This document shows, piece after piece, positions 9,000 through 17,305 of a DNA stretch of 64,000 bases. The notes under the pieces are model-generated. The model had not been told where the DNA came from and made no database searches. It worked only from the letters and a program-made list of their open reading frames with translations. The stretch spans positions 1 to 64,000 of the forward strand of contig DBBU01000044.1 of assembly GCA_002292365.1 (NCBI GenBank), written 5' to 3'. Within the stretch, counting starts at the first letter, position 1, and every line of letters begins with the position of its first letter. Position numbers and translations under genes: made by a program. Source of the stretch: Flammeovirgaceae bacterium UBA976 (GTDB taxonomy: Bacteria > Bacteroidota > Bacteroidia > Cytophagales > Cyclobacteriaceae).

Positions 9000-10084
9000 C
9001 AGAGGAGATGCTGAATTTCCGAGACACTTGGCGTCGCATTATAATGCCATTTACCCATAACAACCCCATTTTTAAGTAGGACAATTCCCGGACTCGATCG
9101 AACAATGGTCTTGAGGACCGTAGCATCAGTAAAGAAAAAAGGGAATTGCCATTGAGCTTGCTTACTGAACTGTTGATAGTCGTCTTGTGAAGAAGAGGTA
9201 AGAACCCAAGTAACAGCATTTTTGAGTTTGAGGCTAAGGGTCTTGATTTCTTCAGTTTTATTTGGATTTGTTTTTTCAATACTTTGTATGATGATCAATA
9301 ACTTATTGCCTCTGAATAATTCACTGGTATATTCAATATCATCTTTCCAAACGGCTAAATCTGTAATCTTAGGTTGTACTTCGGGGTTAGTGATGACCAT
9401 TTCTTTGAATTCATAACTATTATCTGTTGGGTAATCTGTGAATCTAAACTCAGTACCTTCCTTTTCCATCACATACTCATAGACGAGTTCGGCAGAGGGC
9501 TCCATGAGGGCAGGGAGGTCATTGCCTATGGCATAAGAACGAAAATCAATAAAGGGTAGGTTTCTTATGGCTACTATGGCTGTGATAACCAACAATCCAG
9601 TAGCTCCATAAACTGCGATGCTGCCTTTTTTTGCATTAAATAGAGCCGTATAAGAATGTCTATTGATAAAAATCAGACCAATGAAAAAGCAGAGGATAAC
9701 ATCTTTGGTAAAAGATTCCCAAGGTGTTAATTTTATGGCATCTCCAAAGCATCCACAATCTGTCACTTTATTGAAATAGGCTGAATAAAAAGTCAGAAAA
9801 GTAAAAAAGACAATCATCACCAGGAGGGCCCAAGCTGTTTCTTTGATCTTAAATCCCAATAAGAGGGCAAGACCTAGCGCTACTTCTAAGACGCTAAGGA
9901 AAACGGATAAAAATAAAGAGGCTGGGATGAAATATTCAAAAAATGGGGCAAAGTCATAGGCAAAGACCTCGAAATATTCTTCTAGTTTGATGGCCGTACC
10001 GACGGGGTCATTCACTTTAATCAAGCCAGAAAAAATAAATAATCCTCCGACAAAATATCTTGAAAATTCTTTTAATACTTTCAT
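8999..10084 (-). CDS. BT_3928-type DoxX/MauE membrane protein with thioredoxin-like C-terminal domain
   Basis: A 361-residue protein of two parts. The first about 190 residues carry the DoxX/MauE-like membrane domain: FVGGLFIFSGLIKVNDPVG at the start, several hydrophobic helices, and the conserved DCGCFGD motif (about residues 108-114), whose cysteine pair suggests thiol redox work at the membrane. The last about 140 residues look like a thioredoxin fold (LLIIIQSIEKT strand, FFTDATVLKTIVRSSPGIVLLKNGVV) but contain no CxxC. The pairing with DUF1599 upstream is a conserved Bacteroidota arrangement. The gene lies 31 bases after DUF1599 and overlaps aroK by one base. Exact function is unknown. 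Confidence 0.85.
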   Translation of the reverse strand: MKVLKEFSRYFVGGLFIFSGLIKVNDPVGTAIKLEEYFEVFAYDFAPFFEYFIPASLFLSVFLSVLEVALGLALLLGFKIKETAWALLVMIVFFTFLTFYSAYFNKVTDCGCFGDAIKLTPWESFTKDVILCFFIGLIFINRHSYTALFNAKKGSIAVYGATGLLVITAIVAIRNLPFIDFRSYAIGNDLPALMEPSAELVYEYVMEKEGTEFRFTDYPTDNSYEFKEMVITNPEVQPKITDLAVWKDDIEYTSELFRGNKLLIIIQSIEKTNPNKTEEIKTLSLKLKNAVTWVLTSSSQDDYQQFSKQAQWQFPFFFTDATVLKTIVRSSPGIVLLKNGVVMGKWHYNATPSVSEIQHLL

Positions 10085-10115
10085 TTTAATAGATGCTAAA
10101 TAGGTGTGTATTTAT

Positions 10116-10655
10116 TTATTCAGTTAATTTAATAAGACAAAAGACGGCATAATTAATCATATCTTGGTAATTAGCTTTAATACCTTCTGAAACCAGGGTT
10201 TGCCCTTGGTTGTCTTCTATTTGTTTGACACGAAATAATTTCATGAGAATGATGTCTGTAATCGATGATATTCTCATATCTCGCCAAGCCTCATCATAAT
10301 CATGATTTTTATTTTGTAACAAATCTTTTGTTTCTTGAACGGCTTGGTCATAAAGGGGTTCAAGTTGACCCCATGAGATTTCCAGCTCTGTAGTATCCTG
10401 TAGATCAATTTGAATCATGGCAATCAGACAATAATTGATGATCCCTACAAACTCCGAGGCAATGTCATCTTCAATTTTTTGATCACCTTTCTCTTGAATG
10501 GAACGTATTCTTTGGGCTTTAATGAAGATTTGATCCGTGATGGAGGGTAATCTCAAAATTCTCCAGGCCGTACCATAATCTTGGGTCTTCTTACCAAAGA
10601 GTTCTTTGCAGTTGGCAATTACTTCACTGTAGTCCTTACTTGTATCTGTTTTCAA
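10116..10655 (-). CDS. DUF1599 protein (nucleotide modification associated domain 1, tandem)
   Basis: A 179-residue protein built of two homologous halves. Residues about 13-85 hold CKELFGKKTQDYGTAWRILR followed by SITDQIFIKAQRI, and residues about 106-178 hold TKDLLQNKNHDYDEAWRDMR followed by SITDIILMKLFRV, an obvious internal duplication of the DUF1599 domain. The domain has been linked by comparative genomics to modified-base metabolism, but no activity is established for the chromosomal Bacteroidota form. It is the first gene of an operon with the DoxX-family protein and aroK. A Bacteroidota -7 box lies about 30 bases upstream. Confidence 0.88.
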   Translation of the reverse strand: MKTDTSKDYSEVIANCKELFGKKTQDYGTAWRILRLPSITDQIFIKAQRIRSIQEKGDQKIEDDIASEFVGIINYCLIAMIQIDLQDTTELEISWGQLEPLYDQAVQETKDLLQNKNHDYDEAWRDMRISSITDIILMKLFRVKQIEDNQGQTLVSEGIKANYQDMINYAVFCLIKLTE

Positions 10656-10684
10656 GGTGTTAAAGTATAAAATTTAAATTTTAT

Positions 10685-10692
10685 CAAAATTA
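10685..10692 (-). promoter_or_regulatory. Probable -7 box of the DUF1599-DoxX-aroK operon
   Basis: On the minus strand this reads TAATTTTG, a full match to TAnnTTTG, 30 bases before the DUF1599 start codon. The -33 TTTG is not evident. It lies in the 64-base divergent gap shared with folP. Confidence 0.55.
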
Positions 10693-10719
10693 GCCAATTT
10701 CGGAATATAAATTACAGCT

Positions 10720-11556
10720 ATGAATTTCTCTAAGTCAATTAAGGTTTCTGGAAGACTCTTGTCTTTTGATCAACCGCGTGTAATGGGGGTAATGAATGTC
10801 ACCAAGGATTCGTTTTATGCAAAAAGTCGCGTGGTGAATGAGGATGATATTTTGAATCGTGCAGGTGAAATGTTGAAAGAAGGGGCAGATATTTTAGATG
10901 TTGGGGGCTATAGCTCAAGGCCGGGAGCTAAGGAGGTACCCATAAAAGAGGAAATAGGTCTCACTTCCCACGCGATTGAGTTGATCAAGTCCCATTTCCC
11001 TGATGCATTAATCTCTATTGATACCTTTAGAAGTGAGGTTGCAGAAGCCGCCATGAGGGCCGGAGCAACGATTGTAAATGATATTTCAGCGGGAACGCTA
11101 GATCCTAAAATGGTTGATTTCATCACGGCTAATCAGGTGCCTTACATTGCCATGCATATGCGAGGGAACCCCGAAAACATGCTTAAAATGACCAAATACA
11201 CGCACATCATACCAGAAATTTTATTTTATTTTTCCCAATTAATTGAGCGTTTAAAAGATAAAGGACATACTGATTTAATTATCGATCCCGGCTTTGGCTT
11301 CGCGAAAACTACGGAACAAAATTTTGAAATTCTTGGTAACCTAGAGCTCTTTAAAAATTTAGAAAGTATTATATTAGTGGGACTATCTAGAAAATCGATG
11401 ATTTATAAAACACTTGACACAGATCCTTCAGAGGCGTTGAACGGAACGACGGTTTTAAATACCTTAGCTTTGGCAAAAGGGGCAAATATCTTGAGGGTTC
11501 ATGATGTCCGCCCGGCAGTAGAAGCCATAAAATTGACTATAAAAACATTAACCTAA
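10720..11556 (+). CDS. folP: Dihydropteroate synthase
   Basis: A 278-residue TIM-barrel DHPS that joins p-aminobenzoate to the pterin diphosphate in folate synthesis. Diagnostic motifs are present: GVMNVTKDSFY near residue 24 (family GVxNVTPDSF), DVGGYSSRPGA (the pterin-binding loop), SIDTFRSEVA, NDISAG, and late DPGFGFAKT and LVGLSRKSM. The ATG start and length are normal. It is divergent from the DUF1599 operon and followed after only 8 bases by cdaA, a linkage widely seen in Bacteroidota that puts folate synthesis and c-di-AMP synthesis in one transcript. Confidence 0.96.
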   Translation: MNFSKSIKVSGRLLSFDQPRVMGVMNVTKDSFYAKSRVVNEDDILNRAGEMLKEGADILDVGGYSSRPGAKEVPIKEEIGLTSHAIELIKSHFPDALISIDTFRSEVAEAAMRAGATIVNDISAGTLDPKMVDFITANQVPYIAMHMRGNPENMLKMTKYTHIIPEILFYFSQLIERLKDKGHTDLIIDPGFGFAKTTEQNFEILGNLELFKNLESIILVGLSRKSMIYKTLDTDPSEALNGTTVLNTLALAKGANILRVHDVRPAVEAIKLTIKTLT

Positions 11557-11564
11557 CTGTATTT

Positions 11565-12398
11565 ATGACTATTGGATTTTTAGAAATTTCATTTGTAGAC
11601 CTATTGGATATTCTTTTGGTGTCTTTTATGATGTTTCAGATTTATAAGTTGATGAAGGGGAGTATTGCCGTTAAGGTTTTTGTTGGATTTTTGTTTTTAT
11701 ATTTAATTTATCTCTTGGTCAAAGCCATGAACATGGACCTCATATCAACTATTTTAGGTCAATTTATGGGTGTGGGAGTACTTGCTGCTATCATTTTATT
11801 TCAACAAGAGATACGAAAGTTTTTACTTTTATTGGCGAAGACGACGGTTATCAATGACACTAATCTTTTTCGTCAAGTATTTTCTTCTTGGACGCAAAAG
11901 GAAATAGGGAAAACAGATATGATACCAGTGATTGAAGCCATCAAACTATTGGCGGCCTCTAATACGGGTGCTTTGATGGTCATCTCAAGAAATTCTCCCT
12001 TGAGGTTTTATGCAGACAGTGGGGATCTTATGAACTCTTTGATTTCTAAAAGGCTAATCATGGCGATCTTCAATAAATTAAGCCCTATGCATGATGGTGC
12101 AGTCATCATTTATTCTGATAAAATTATTGCAGCAAGTTGTATTTTGCCCGTTTCAGAGCGGGATGATGTCCCAGCAAATTTCGGTCTGCGTCATCGCGCC
12201 GCAGTTGGGATGTCGGAAGCTACAGAAAGTTTGATATTGATTGTTTCAGAAGAGACGGGCCAAATATCCATCGCCCAAAATGGAATACTTTTTGAAAACC
12301 TATCGATCAAAGCTCTGCGCCAATCAGTCAAAGAATATTTTTCGGATAAAGATCCTATTTTAGAGGCAGAAAGCACCGAAGTCGAGGGCGAAGCTTAG
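11565..12398 (+). CDS. cdaA: Diadenylate cyclase CdaA
   Basis: A 277-residue membrane-bound c-di-AMP synthase. About three hydrophobic helices fill residues 1-85, followed by the DAC (DisA_N) domain with both signature motifs: DGA in MHDGAVIIYSDKI and RHR in GLRHRAAVGMSEATE. The enzyme condenses two ATP to cyclic di-AMP, a messenger controlling osmolyte and potassium balance and cell-wall homeostasis. The Gram-positive partner CdaR is not encoded nearby. It lies 8 bases after folP and ends 11 bases from the convergent kbl gene. Confidence 0.94.
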   Translation: MTIGFLEISFVDLLDILLVSFMMFQIYKLMKGSIAVKVFVGFLFLYLIYLLVKAMNMDLISTILGQFMGVGVLAAIILFQQEIRKFLLLLAKTTVINDTNLFRQVFSSWTQKEIGKTDMIPVIEAIKLLAASNTGALMVISRNSPLRFYADSGDLMNSLISKRLIMAIFNKLSPMHDGAVIIYSDKIIAASCILPVSERDDVPANFGLRHRAAVGMSEATESLILIVSEETGQISIAQNGILFENLSIKALRQSVKEYFSDKDPILEAESTEVEGEA

Positions 12399-12409
12399 TT
12401 CTCTTTTTT

Positions 12410-13597
12410 TCAAATCACTTGAAGGTTTTTACCAATTTTGATAAATGCATCAATGGCGACATCTAGGTTTTCGAGCGTGTGTATCGCAGACAGTTGTACC
12501 CTGATGCGTGCCTGATCTTTTGGGACTACAGGAAAATAAAACCCTATGACATAAATACCTACTTCTAGTAATTCAGAAGCCATTGTTTGAGAGAGTTGAG
12601 CATCGTATAGCATAATGGGCACGATAGGGTGTGTACCCGGTTTTATATCAAACCCGGCAGCGGTCATTTTTGATCTGAAATAGGCCGTATTTTTGGCCAG
12701 TTGATCCCTTAATGTGGTAGATTCAGAAAGTAATGAAATGACGGCAAGGGAGGCGCCAACAATAGAGGGAGCCAGAGTATTGGAGAAAAGGTAAGGTCTA
12801 GATCGCTGTCTTAATAACTCAATGATTTCTTTTTTACCGGAAGTAAATCCGCCAGAAGCCCCCCCCAATGCTTTACCTAAGGTGCCTGTGATGATATCAA
12901 CTTTGTCCATAACGGCACAATGTTCATGAACACCCCTACCTGTTTTGCCTATAAAACCAGTAGCATGGCAGTCATCCGTCATCACCAAGGCATTGTATTT
13001 TTCAGCAAGCCTACATATTTCATCAAGTTGGGCGATCGTTCCATCCATAGAAAATACGCCATCGGTTACGATCATCTTGATTTTTGCTGGAGCGGCTTTT
13101 ATCAACTTGGATTCAAGATCATCCATATTGTTATGGCGGTAACGATACCTCTCTGCCTTACAAAGTCGGATGCCGTCGATTAGGGATGCGTGATTCAATT
13201 CATCTGAAATGATGGCATCTTCAGGGCCCAATAAGGGTTCGAAAATTCCCCCATTGGCATCAAAAGCAGCAGCATAAAGAATGGTATCCTCCATGCCTAA
13301 GAAGGTAGATATTTTAGTTTCTAATTCTTTATGGATGTCTTGGGTGCCGCAAATAAAGCGAACAGAGGACAGACCAAAACCATGGGTATCAATGGCTTGC
13401 TTGGCAGCTGATAAAATGTCGGGGTGAGCGGAGAGCCCCAAGTAATTGTTGGCACAAAAATTAATAACTTTCCGACCATCTTCAAGACGAATAAGCGCAC
13501 TTTGCGGAGAGGTAATGATGCGCTCTTTTTTATACAGGCCGGCATCTGTGATTTCTTGAAGTTCTTTCTCTAATTTTAATTTCAGGGTGGTATACAT
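12410..13597 (-). CDS. kbl: Glycine C-acetyltransferase (2-amino-3-ketobutyrate CoA ligase)
   Basis: A 395-residue PLP enzyme of the alpha-oxoamine synthase family. It opens [16 protein letters not shown], has [15 protein letters not shown] (about residues 47-61), the substrate-proximal DECRHATG-like segment [17 protein letters not shown], and the PLP lysine in [14 protein letters not shown]. It cleaves 2-amino-3-oxobutyrate with CoA to glycine and acetyl-CoA. The partner enzyme, an epimerase-like threonine dehydrogenase, is divergently encoded 330 bases away at 13925, so the two complete the threonine to glycine route. It follows a 65-residue protein gene on the same strand after 39 bases. 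Confidence 0.95.
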   Translation of the reverse strand: MYTTLKLKLEKELQEITDAGLYKKERIITSPQSALIRLEDGRKVINFCANNYLGLSAHPDILSAAKQAIDTHGFGLSSVRFICGTQDIHKELETKISTFLGMEDTILYAAAFDANGGIFEPLLGPEDAIISDELNHASLIDGIRLCKAERYRYRHNNMDDLESKLIKAAPAKIKMIVTDGVFSMDGTIAQLDEICRLAEKYNALVMTDDCHATGFIGKTGRGVHEHCAVMDKVDIITGTLGKALGGASGGFTSGKKEIIELLRQRSRPYLFSNTLAPSIVGASLAVISLLSESTTLRDQLAKNTAYFRSKMTAAGFDIKPGTHPIVPIMLYDAQLSQTMASELLEVGIYVIGFYFPVVPKDQARIRVQLSAIHTLENLDVAIDAFIKIGKNLQVI

Positions 13598-13636
13598 CTT
13601 TCAGGGTTTAATTGAAGTCATCAGTAAAACAAGGTA

Positions 13637-13834
13637 TTATTTGAGGATTTCTGGCTTTTCGTATAAAAATTTCCTCCTCAATTTATTTAATAGAAAAAGC
13701 TTTTGAGCGGTAAAACTAGCTGGATGGATGTGGGTAAAAGCCCTTTCAAACTCTTGATAAAGGGGGGTATCCCCTTGCTCAAATGCAGAAGGATCTATTT
13801 TCTTAGAGGTTAGATAAAGATGGAAATCGCTCAT
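13637..13834 (-). CDS. Small conserved-looking hypothetical protein upstream of kbl
   Basis: A 65-residue basic protein with no signal peptide and no membrane segment: FHLYLTSKKIDPSAFEQGD, then an aromatic/helical stretch, ending KLRRKFLYEKP. I recognise no named domain, although the helical pattern and coding quality look real. It precedes kbl by 39 bases on the same strand. On the minus strand a TAACTTTG box (13840-13847) sits immediately ahead of its ATG, which would make a leaderless message if used. A role in threonine metabolism can only be guessed from position. Confidence 0.6.
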   Translation of the reverse strand: MSDFHLYLTSKKIDPSAFEQGDTPLYQEFERAFTHIHPASFTAQKLFLLNKLRRKFLYEKPEILK

Positions 13835-13924
13835 TATTCCAAAGTTAATTCTTAAAGGTCTATTAATAATGGTAATTTCTTAACCTATTTTTACCTCAAT
13901 TCTAATTAGCAACTATTACACCCC

Positions 13925-14860
13925 ATGAAAAAAATATTAGTAATTGGATCAAATGGACAACTCGGCATAGAACTGCTCACGGCTTTGAGAGATAAATTTG
14001 GGTCAAAAAATGTGATCTCTTCAGATATAAATGCTCCGTCAAATGCAGATACCTACTTTGAAAAGTTAGATGCTAGAGATGCTATAAGCTTAACATCTAT
14101 TGTAGAAAAGCACGAGATTAATCATGTTTATCATTTAGCTGCTATTTTATCTGCCAATGGAGAGCTCAATCCTATTTCATCTTGGGAAGTAAATATGAAA
14201 ACCTTACTCAATGTGCTTGAGCTAGGGAGGAAAGGAGTTATTGAGCGTATTTTTTGGCCCAGCTCTATTGCGGTTTTTGGTAGGGATACTCCCAAACATC
14301 ATACCGATCAAAAGGCATTGACAAATCCCTCAACGGTCTATGGAATCAGTAAATTAGCAGGTGAAAAATGGTGTCAATATTATTTTGAAAAATTTGGCGT
14401 GGATGTAAGGAGTATTCGATATCCGGGTCTAATCAGCCATAAAGTGAAGCCAGGAGGCGGAACGACAGATTATGCTATTGATATTTTTTTTAAAGCTGTC
14501 TCAGGAACACCTTATGATTGTTTTTTACATGCAGATACCTCTTTGCCCATGATGTACATCGATGATGCGGTAAAAGGGACTTTAATGCTGATGGAGGCAC
14601 CTTCTCAAAAGCTAACCATCAGAACCAGTTATAATTTAAATGCGACCTCTTTTTCCCCAGCAGAATTGACCGCTGAAATAAAAAAGCAGATTGGCAGTTT
14701 ACAAGTGCAATACAAACCGGATCACCGGCAGTTGATCGCGGAAACTTGGCCAAGAAGTATAGACGACCAACCTGCCCGCTTAGACTGGGGATGGAAAGAA
14801 GCTTATGGTTTACCTCAAATCACTTCTGAGATGATTTCAGCCCTGCGCATAAAAAAATAG
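13925..14860 (+). CDS. tdh: NAD-dependent epimerase-type L-threonine 3-dehydrogenase
   Basis: A 311-residue short-chain dehydrogenase of the extended (GalE-like) class. The nucleotide-binding GxxGxxG is GSNGQLG near residues 8-14, HLAAILSANGE follows, and the catalytic Tyr-Lys pair is in TVYGISKLAGE. The conserved SIRYPGLIS, GGGTTDYA and MYIDDAV stretches match the epimerase-like threonine dehydrogenases. It should oxidise threonine to 2-amino-3-oxobutyrate, the substrate of the divergent kbl product. This family is distinct from the zinc-dependent Tdh of enteric bacteria. The kbl neighbourhood makes threonine a far better substrate guess than a sugar nucleotide. Confidence 0.88.
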   Translation: MKKILVIGSNGQLGIELLTALRDKFGSKNVISSDINAPSNADTYFEKLDARDAISLTSIVEKHEINHVYHLAAILSANGELNPISSWEVNMKTLLNVLELGRKGVIERIFWPSSIAVFGRDTPKHHTDQKALTNPSTVYGISKLAGEKWCQYYFEKFGVDVRSIRYPGLISHKVKPGGGTTDYAIDIFFKAVSGTPYDCFLHADTSLPMMYIDDAVKGTLMLMEAPSQKLTIRTSYNLNATSFSPAELTAEIKKQIGSLQVQYKPDHRQLIAETWPRSIDDQPARLDWGWKEAYGLPQITSEMISALRIKK

Positions 14861-14891
14861 TTTTCGTACATAAATAGATTGTTTATTTTTG
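14861..14891 (+). promoter_or_regulatory. Promoter of the crotonase gene, with a hairpin in the leader
   Basis: The -7 box TATTTTTG (14884-14891) matches TAnnTTTG exactly. TTTT at 14861-14864 sits 19 bases upstream where TTTG is expected. The leader before the start codon at 14942 contains a small hairpin with CCCC (14902-14905) and GGGG (14915-14918) arms and no T tract, so it is not a terminator. Confidence 0.55.
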
Positions 14892-14941
14892 ATAAATCGA
14901 ACCCCATTTAAAAAGGGGATGGGACAAACATTTATATCAAT

Positions 14942-15724
14942 ATGTCATATAAAAATCTTGAAACCACGCTTTCAGAGGGAATTATTACCATCGAGATAAG
15001 TAGAGAAGCAAAATTAAATGCTTTAAATGGAGCTACATTGGACGAAATAAAGGACGTCATAGATAGGCTATCGCAAAACTCAGAATTGAAAGCAGCCATC
15101 ATTACTGGAGCAGGAAGCAAAGCATTTGTGGCGGGGGCAGACATATCAGAGTTTCAAGAGTTGAATGAAACGGATGCGCACAAGTTTTCAGTGCGTGGAC
15201 AGGCCATTTTTTCATTAATTGAAAATTGTCACAAACCTATCATAGCTGTAGTCAATGGATTTGCATTGGGGGGTGGCTGTGAGCTGGCGATGGCATGTCA
15301 TATTAGAGTGGCCTCAGAGGAGGCGAAGTTTGGCCAGCCGGAAGTAAATTTGGGAATTATCCCCGGATATGGAGGAACGCAAAGGTTGACTCAATTAGTT
15401 GGCAAAGGCCGATCCCTTGAGCTGATGATGACCGGTGATATGATAGATGCTCATCAAGCATTTCAAATGGGCTTGGTTAATTATGTGGCGAAAGATAAGT
15501 TGGAAGCATTGGCCAAAGCGCGCACTTTGTTACAGAGAATAATGGCCAAGGCACCTCTGGCTATTGGAGGAGTTATTGCTTGTGCTAATGCGGTATTTAA
15601 TCAAAATGCAGATGGTTACCAGTTGGAGGCTGCTGCGTTTGCGAACGCTTGTAAAACCGAAGATTTTAAGGAAGGTTCTAATGCTTTTATTGAAAAAAGA
15701 AAGCCAAATTTTAGAGGTACTTAA
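14942..15724 (+). CDS. Enoyl-CoA hydratase/isomerase family protein (crotonase)
   Basis: A 260-residue crotonase-fold enzyme. The oxyanion-hole segments AFVAGADISEF (about residues 61-71) and NGFALGGGCELAMACH (about 101-116) are intact. Both catalytic glutamates are present, one in GGCELA and the other in GQPEVNLGIIPGYGGTQR. This matches hydratases that add water to trans-2-enoyl-CoA in fatty acid beta-oxidation or butanoate pathways. The chain-length preference cannot be read from the sequence, and no other beta-oxidation gene is nearby. It has its own promoter and its stop is 3 bases before the flippase start, so it may be the first gene of the long downstream run. Confidence 0.9.
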   Translation: MSYKNLETTLSEGIITIEISREAKLNALNGATLDEIKDVIDRLSQNSELKAAIITGAGSKAFVAGADISEFQELNETDAHKFSVRGQAIFSLIENCHKPIIAVVNGFALGGGCELAMACHIRVASEEAKFGQPEVNLGIIPGYGGTQRLTQLVGKGRSLELMMTGDMIDAHQAFQMGLVNYVAKDKLEALAKARTLLQRIMAKAPLAIGGVIACANAVFNQNADGYQLEAAAFANACKTEDFKEGSNAFIEKRKPNFRGT

Positions 15725-15727
15725 TTT

Positions 15728-17224
15728 TTGAAACAGTTAAAAAGACTTGTTGGAGATACGGCCATTTATGGTGTAAGTAGCATCTTAGGACGATTATTGA
15801 ATTGGCTTTTAGTGCCTCTTTATGTCGTTTACTTTAAGCCGAGTGAGTACGCGATTGTCGTTGAATTATTTGCTTTTATTGCGCTCTTCAATATTATTTA
15901 TACCTTAGGATTTGAAACCACTTATTTCAGGTTTTCGAGTAAACAAAAACAAACAGATCAAAATTATTTTGATTTAGCAATCGCTATGATTTTTCTGAAT
16001 TGTCTTTTTTTGGGATCCATTTTGATTTTTTTTGCTGAGGACCTTGCCTTATTATTACAATATGAGGGTAAAGGTTACCTCATTGTGTGGTGCGTGCTGA
16101 TTCTATCCTTAGACGCGATGGCTGCTATACCCTTCGCAAGACTCAGGATTTTAAGAGAAGGCAAAAAGTTTGCAGCATTTAAGTTGTTGAATATTGGCCT
16201 AAATATTGGTCTGAACTTGTTCTTTATAGTTTATTTACCGCTGCAGGTCACTCAGGATCCCCATTCCCTTTTAGCAGGAATTTATTTCCCAGAGTTGGGT
16301 GCGGGACATATTTTTTTATCCAATTTAATGGCGAATTCAATTTATCTGCTGCTTTTTTCTGGCGCATTTTTGAGACTAAAATTCACTTTTTCAGTGAAAA
16401 TGTTGAAGCCATTTTTGGCTTATGCTGCTCCATTAGTGGTTTTACAATTAGCAGGAGTCATCAACGAGATGTTCTCAAGGCAATCTTTAAAATATTTGTT
16501 GCCAAAAGGATTTTATCCTGACTTGAGTAATGCAGCTGCCTTAGGCGTTTTTGGTGCATGTTTTAAACTGTCTATTTTTATGGCCTTGGCCGTGCAGGCT
16601 TATAAATTTGCTTTTGAACCTTTTTTCTTTAACCATGCCCATGAAACCAACTCTAAGCAACTCTATGCAAGTGCCATGAATGGGTTCATTATTTTCGGTG
16701 GGCTAAGTTGGATGGTTATTTCTCTAATGTTACCTGAAATTGCTCAATTGATATTTGGAGCCCATAGTCTTTATTTGAACGGGTTAATCATTGTTCCGGT
16801 ATTGCTGGGTTCAGGCCTTTTAATGGGGATATTTTTTAATCTTTCCGTTTGGTACAAACTGACGGATAATACCAGAATAGGGGCTATAATTAGTGTGTCA
16901 GGAGCGATCATTACTGTCATTCTGAATGTTTCATTGATTCCCATATTAGGTTTTATGGGCAGTGCTTGGGCGTCCCTAATTTCTTGGTTCTTCATGACTT
17001 TACTGAGTTATTTCTTAGGGAAATGCTATTTTCCCATCAAATACCAATTATCCAAAGGATGTTTTTATTTCATTTATGCGGCATTAGCAACGGCTATGAT
17101 TGTAATTTTGGAAATTTCATTGTTGAGTAGATATGGCTTGGGATTGGCTTTGGTAGGATTTTATTTGGGTCTTGTTTATTGGATAGAAATAAAGTCTAGT
17201 AATAAAGAAATTGAATATCATTAA
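15728..17224 (+). CDS. Polysaccharide biosynthesis/oligosaccharide flippase-like membrane protein (MOP superfamily)
   Basis: A 498-residue integral membrane protein with about 12-14 hydrophobic helices. It belongs to the Wzx/MATE-like MOP superfamily, shown by the N-terminal GDTAIYGVSSILGRLLNWLL followed by VPLYVVYF, and the late helix pairs. Such proteins flip lipid-linked saccharides or peptidoglycan precursors across the inner membrane. The start is a TTG at 15728, three bases after the crotonase stop: the conserved family N-terminus begins right there and the next in-frame Met is about 85 residues in. In other Bacteroidota this gene heads a cluster with TPR, DUF4292 and M23 genes, as here. 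Confidence 0.88.
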   Translation: MKQLKRLVGDTAIYGVSSILGRLLNWLLVPLYVVYFKPSEYAIVVELFAFIALFNIIYTLGFETTYFRFSSKQKQTDQNYFDLAIAMIFLNCLFLGSILIFFAEDLALLLQYEGKGYLIVWCVLILSLDAMAAIPFARLRILREGKKFAAFKLLNIGLNIGLNLFFIVYLPLQVTQDPHSLLAGIYFPELGAGHIFLSNLMANSIYLLLFSGAFLRLKFTFSVKMLKPFLAYAAPLVVLQLAGVINEMFSRQSLKYLLPKGFYPDLSNAAALGVFGACFKLSIFMALAVQAYKFAFEPFFFNHAHETNSKQLYASAMNGFIIFGGLSWMVISLMLPEIAQLIFGAHSLYLNGLIIVPVLLGSGLLMGIFFNLSVWYKLTDNTRIGAIISVSGAIITVILNVSLIPILGFMGSAWASLISWFFMTLLSYFLGKCYFPIKYQLSKGCFYFIYAALATAMIVILEISLLSRYGLGLALVGFYLGLVYWIEIKSSNKEIEYH

Positions 17225-17305
17225 GTTTGTCTCTGATTTGGTTTTACCTACTCTTTACGCCAACGTAGTCTAAGGTTAGAACAAAATATATCCTATTAGT
17301 AGAAC

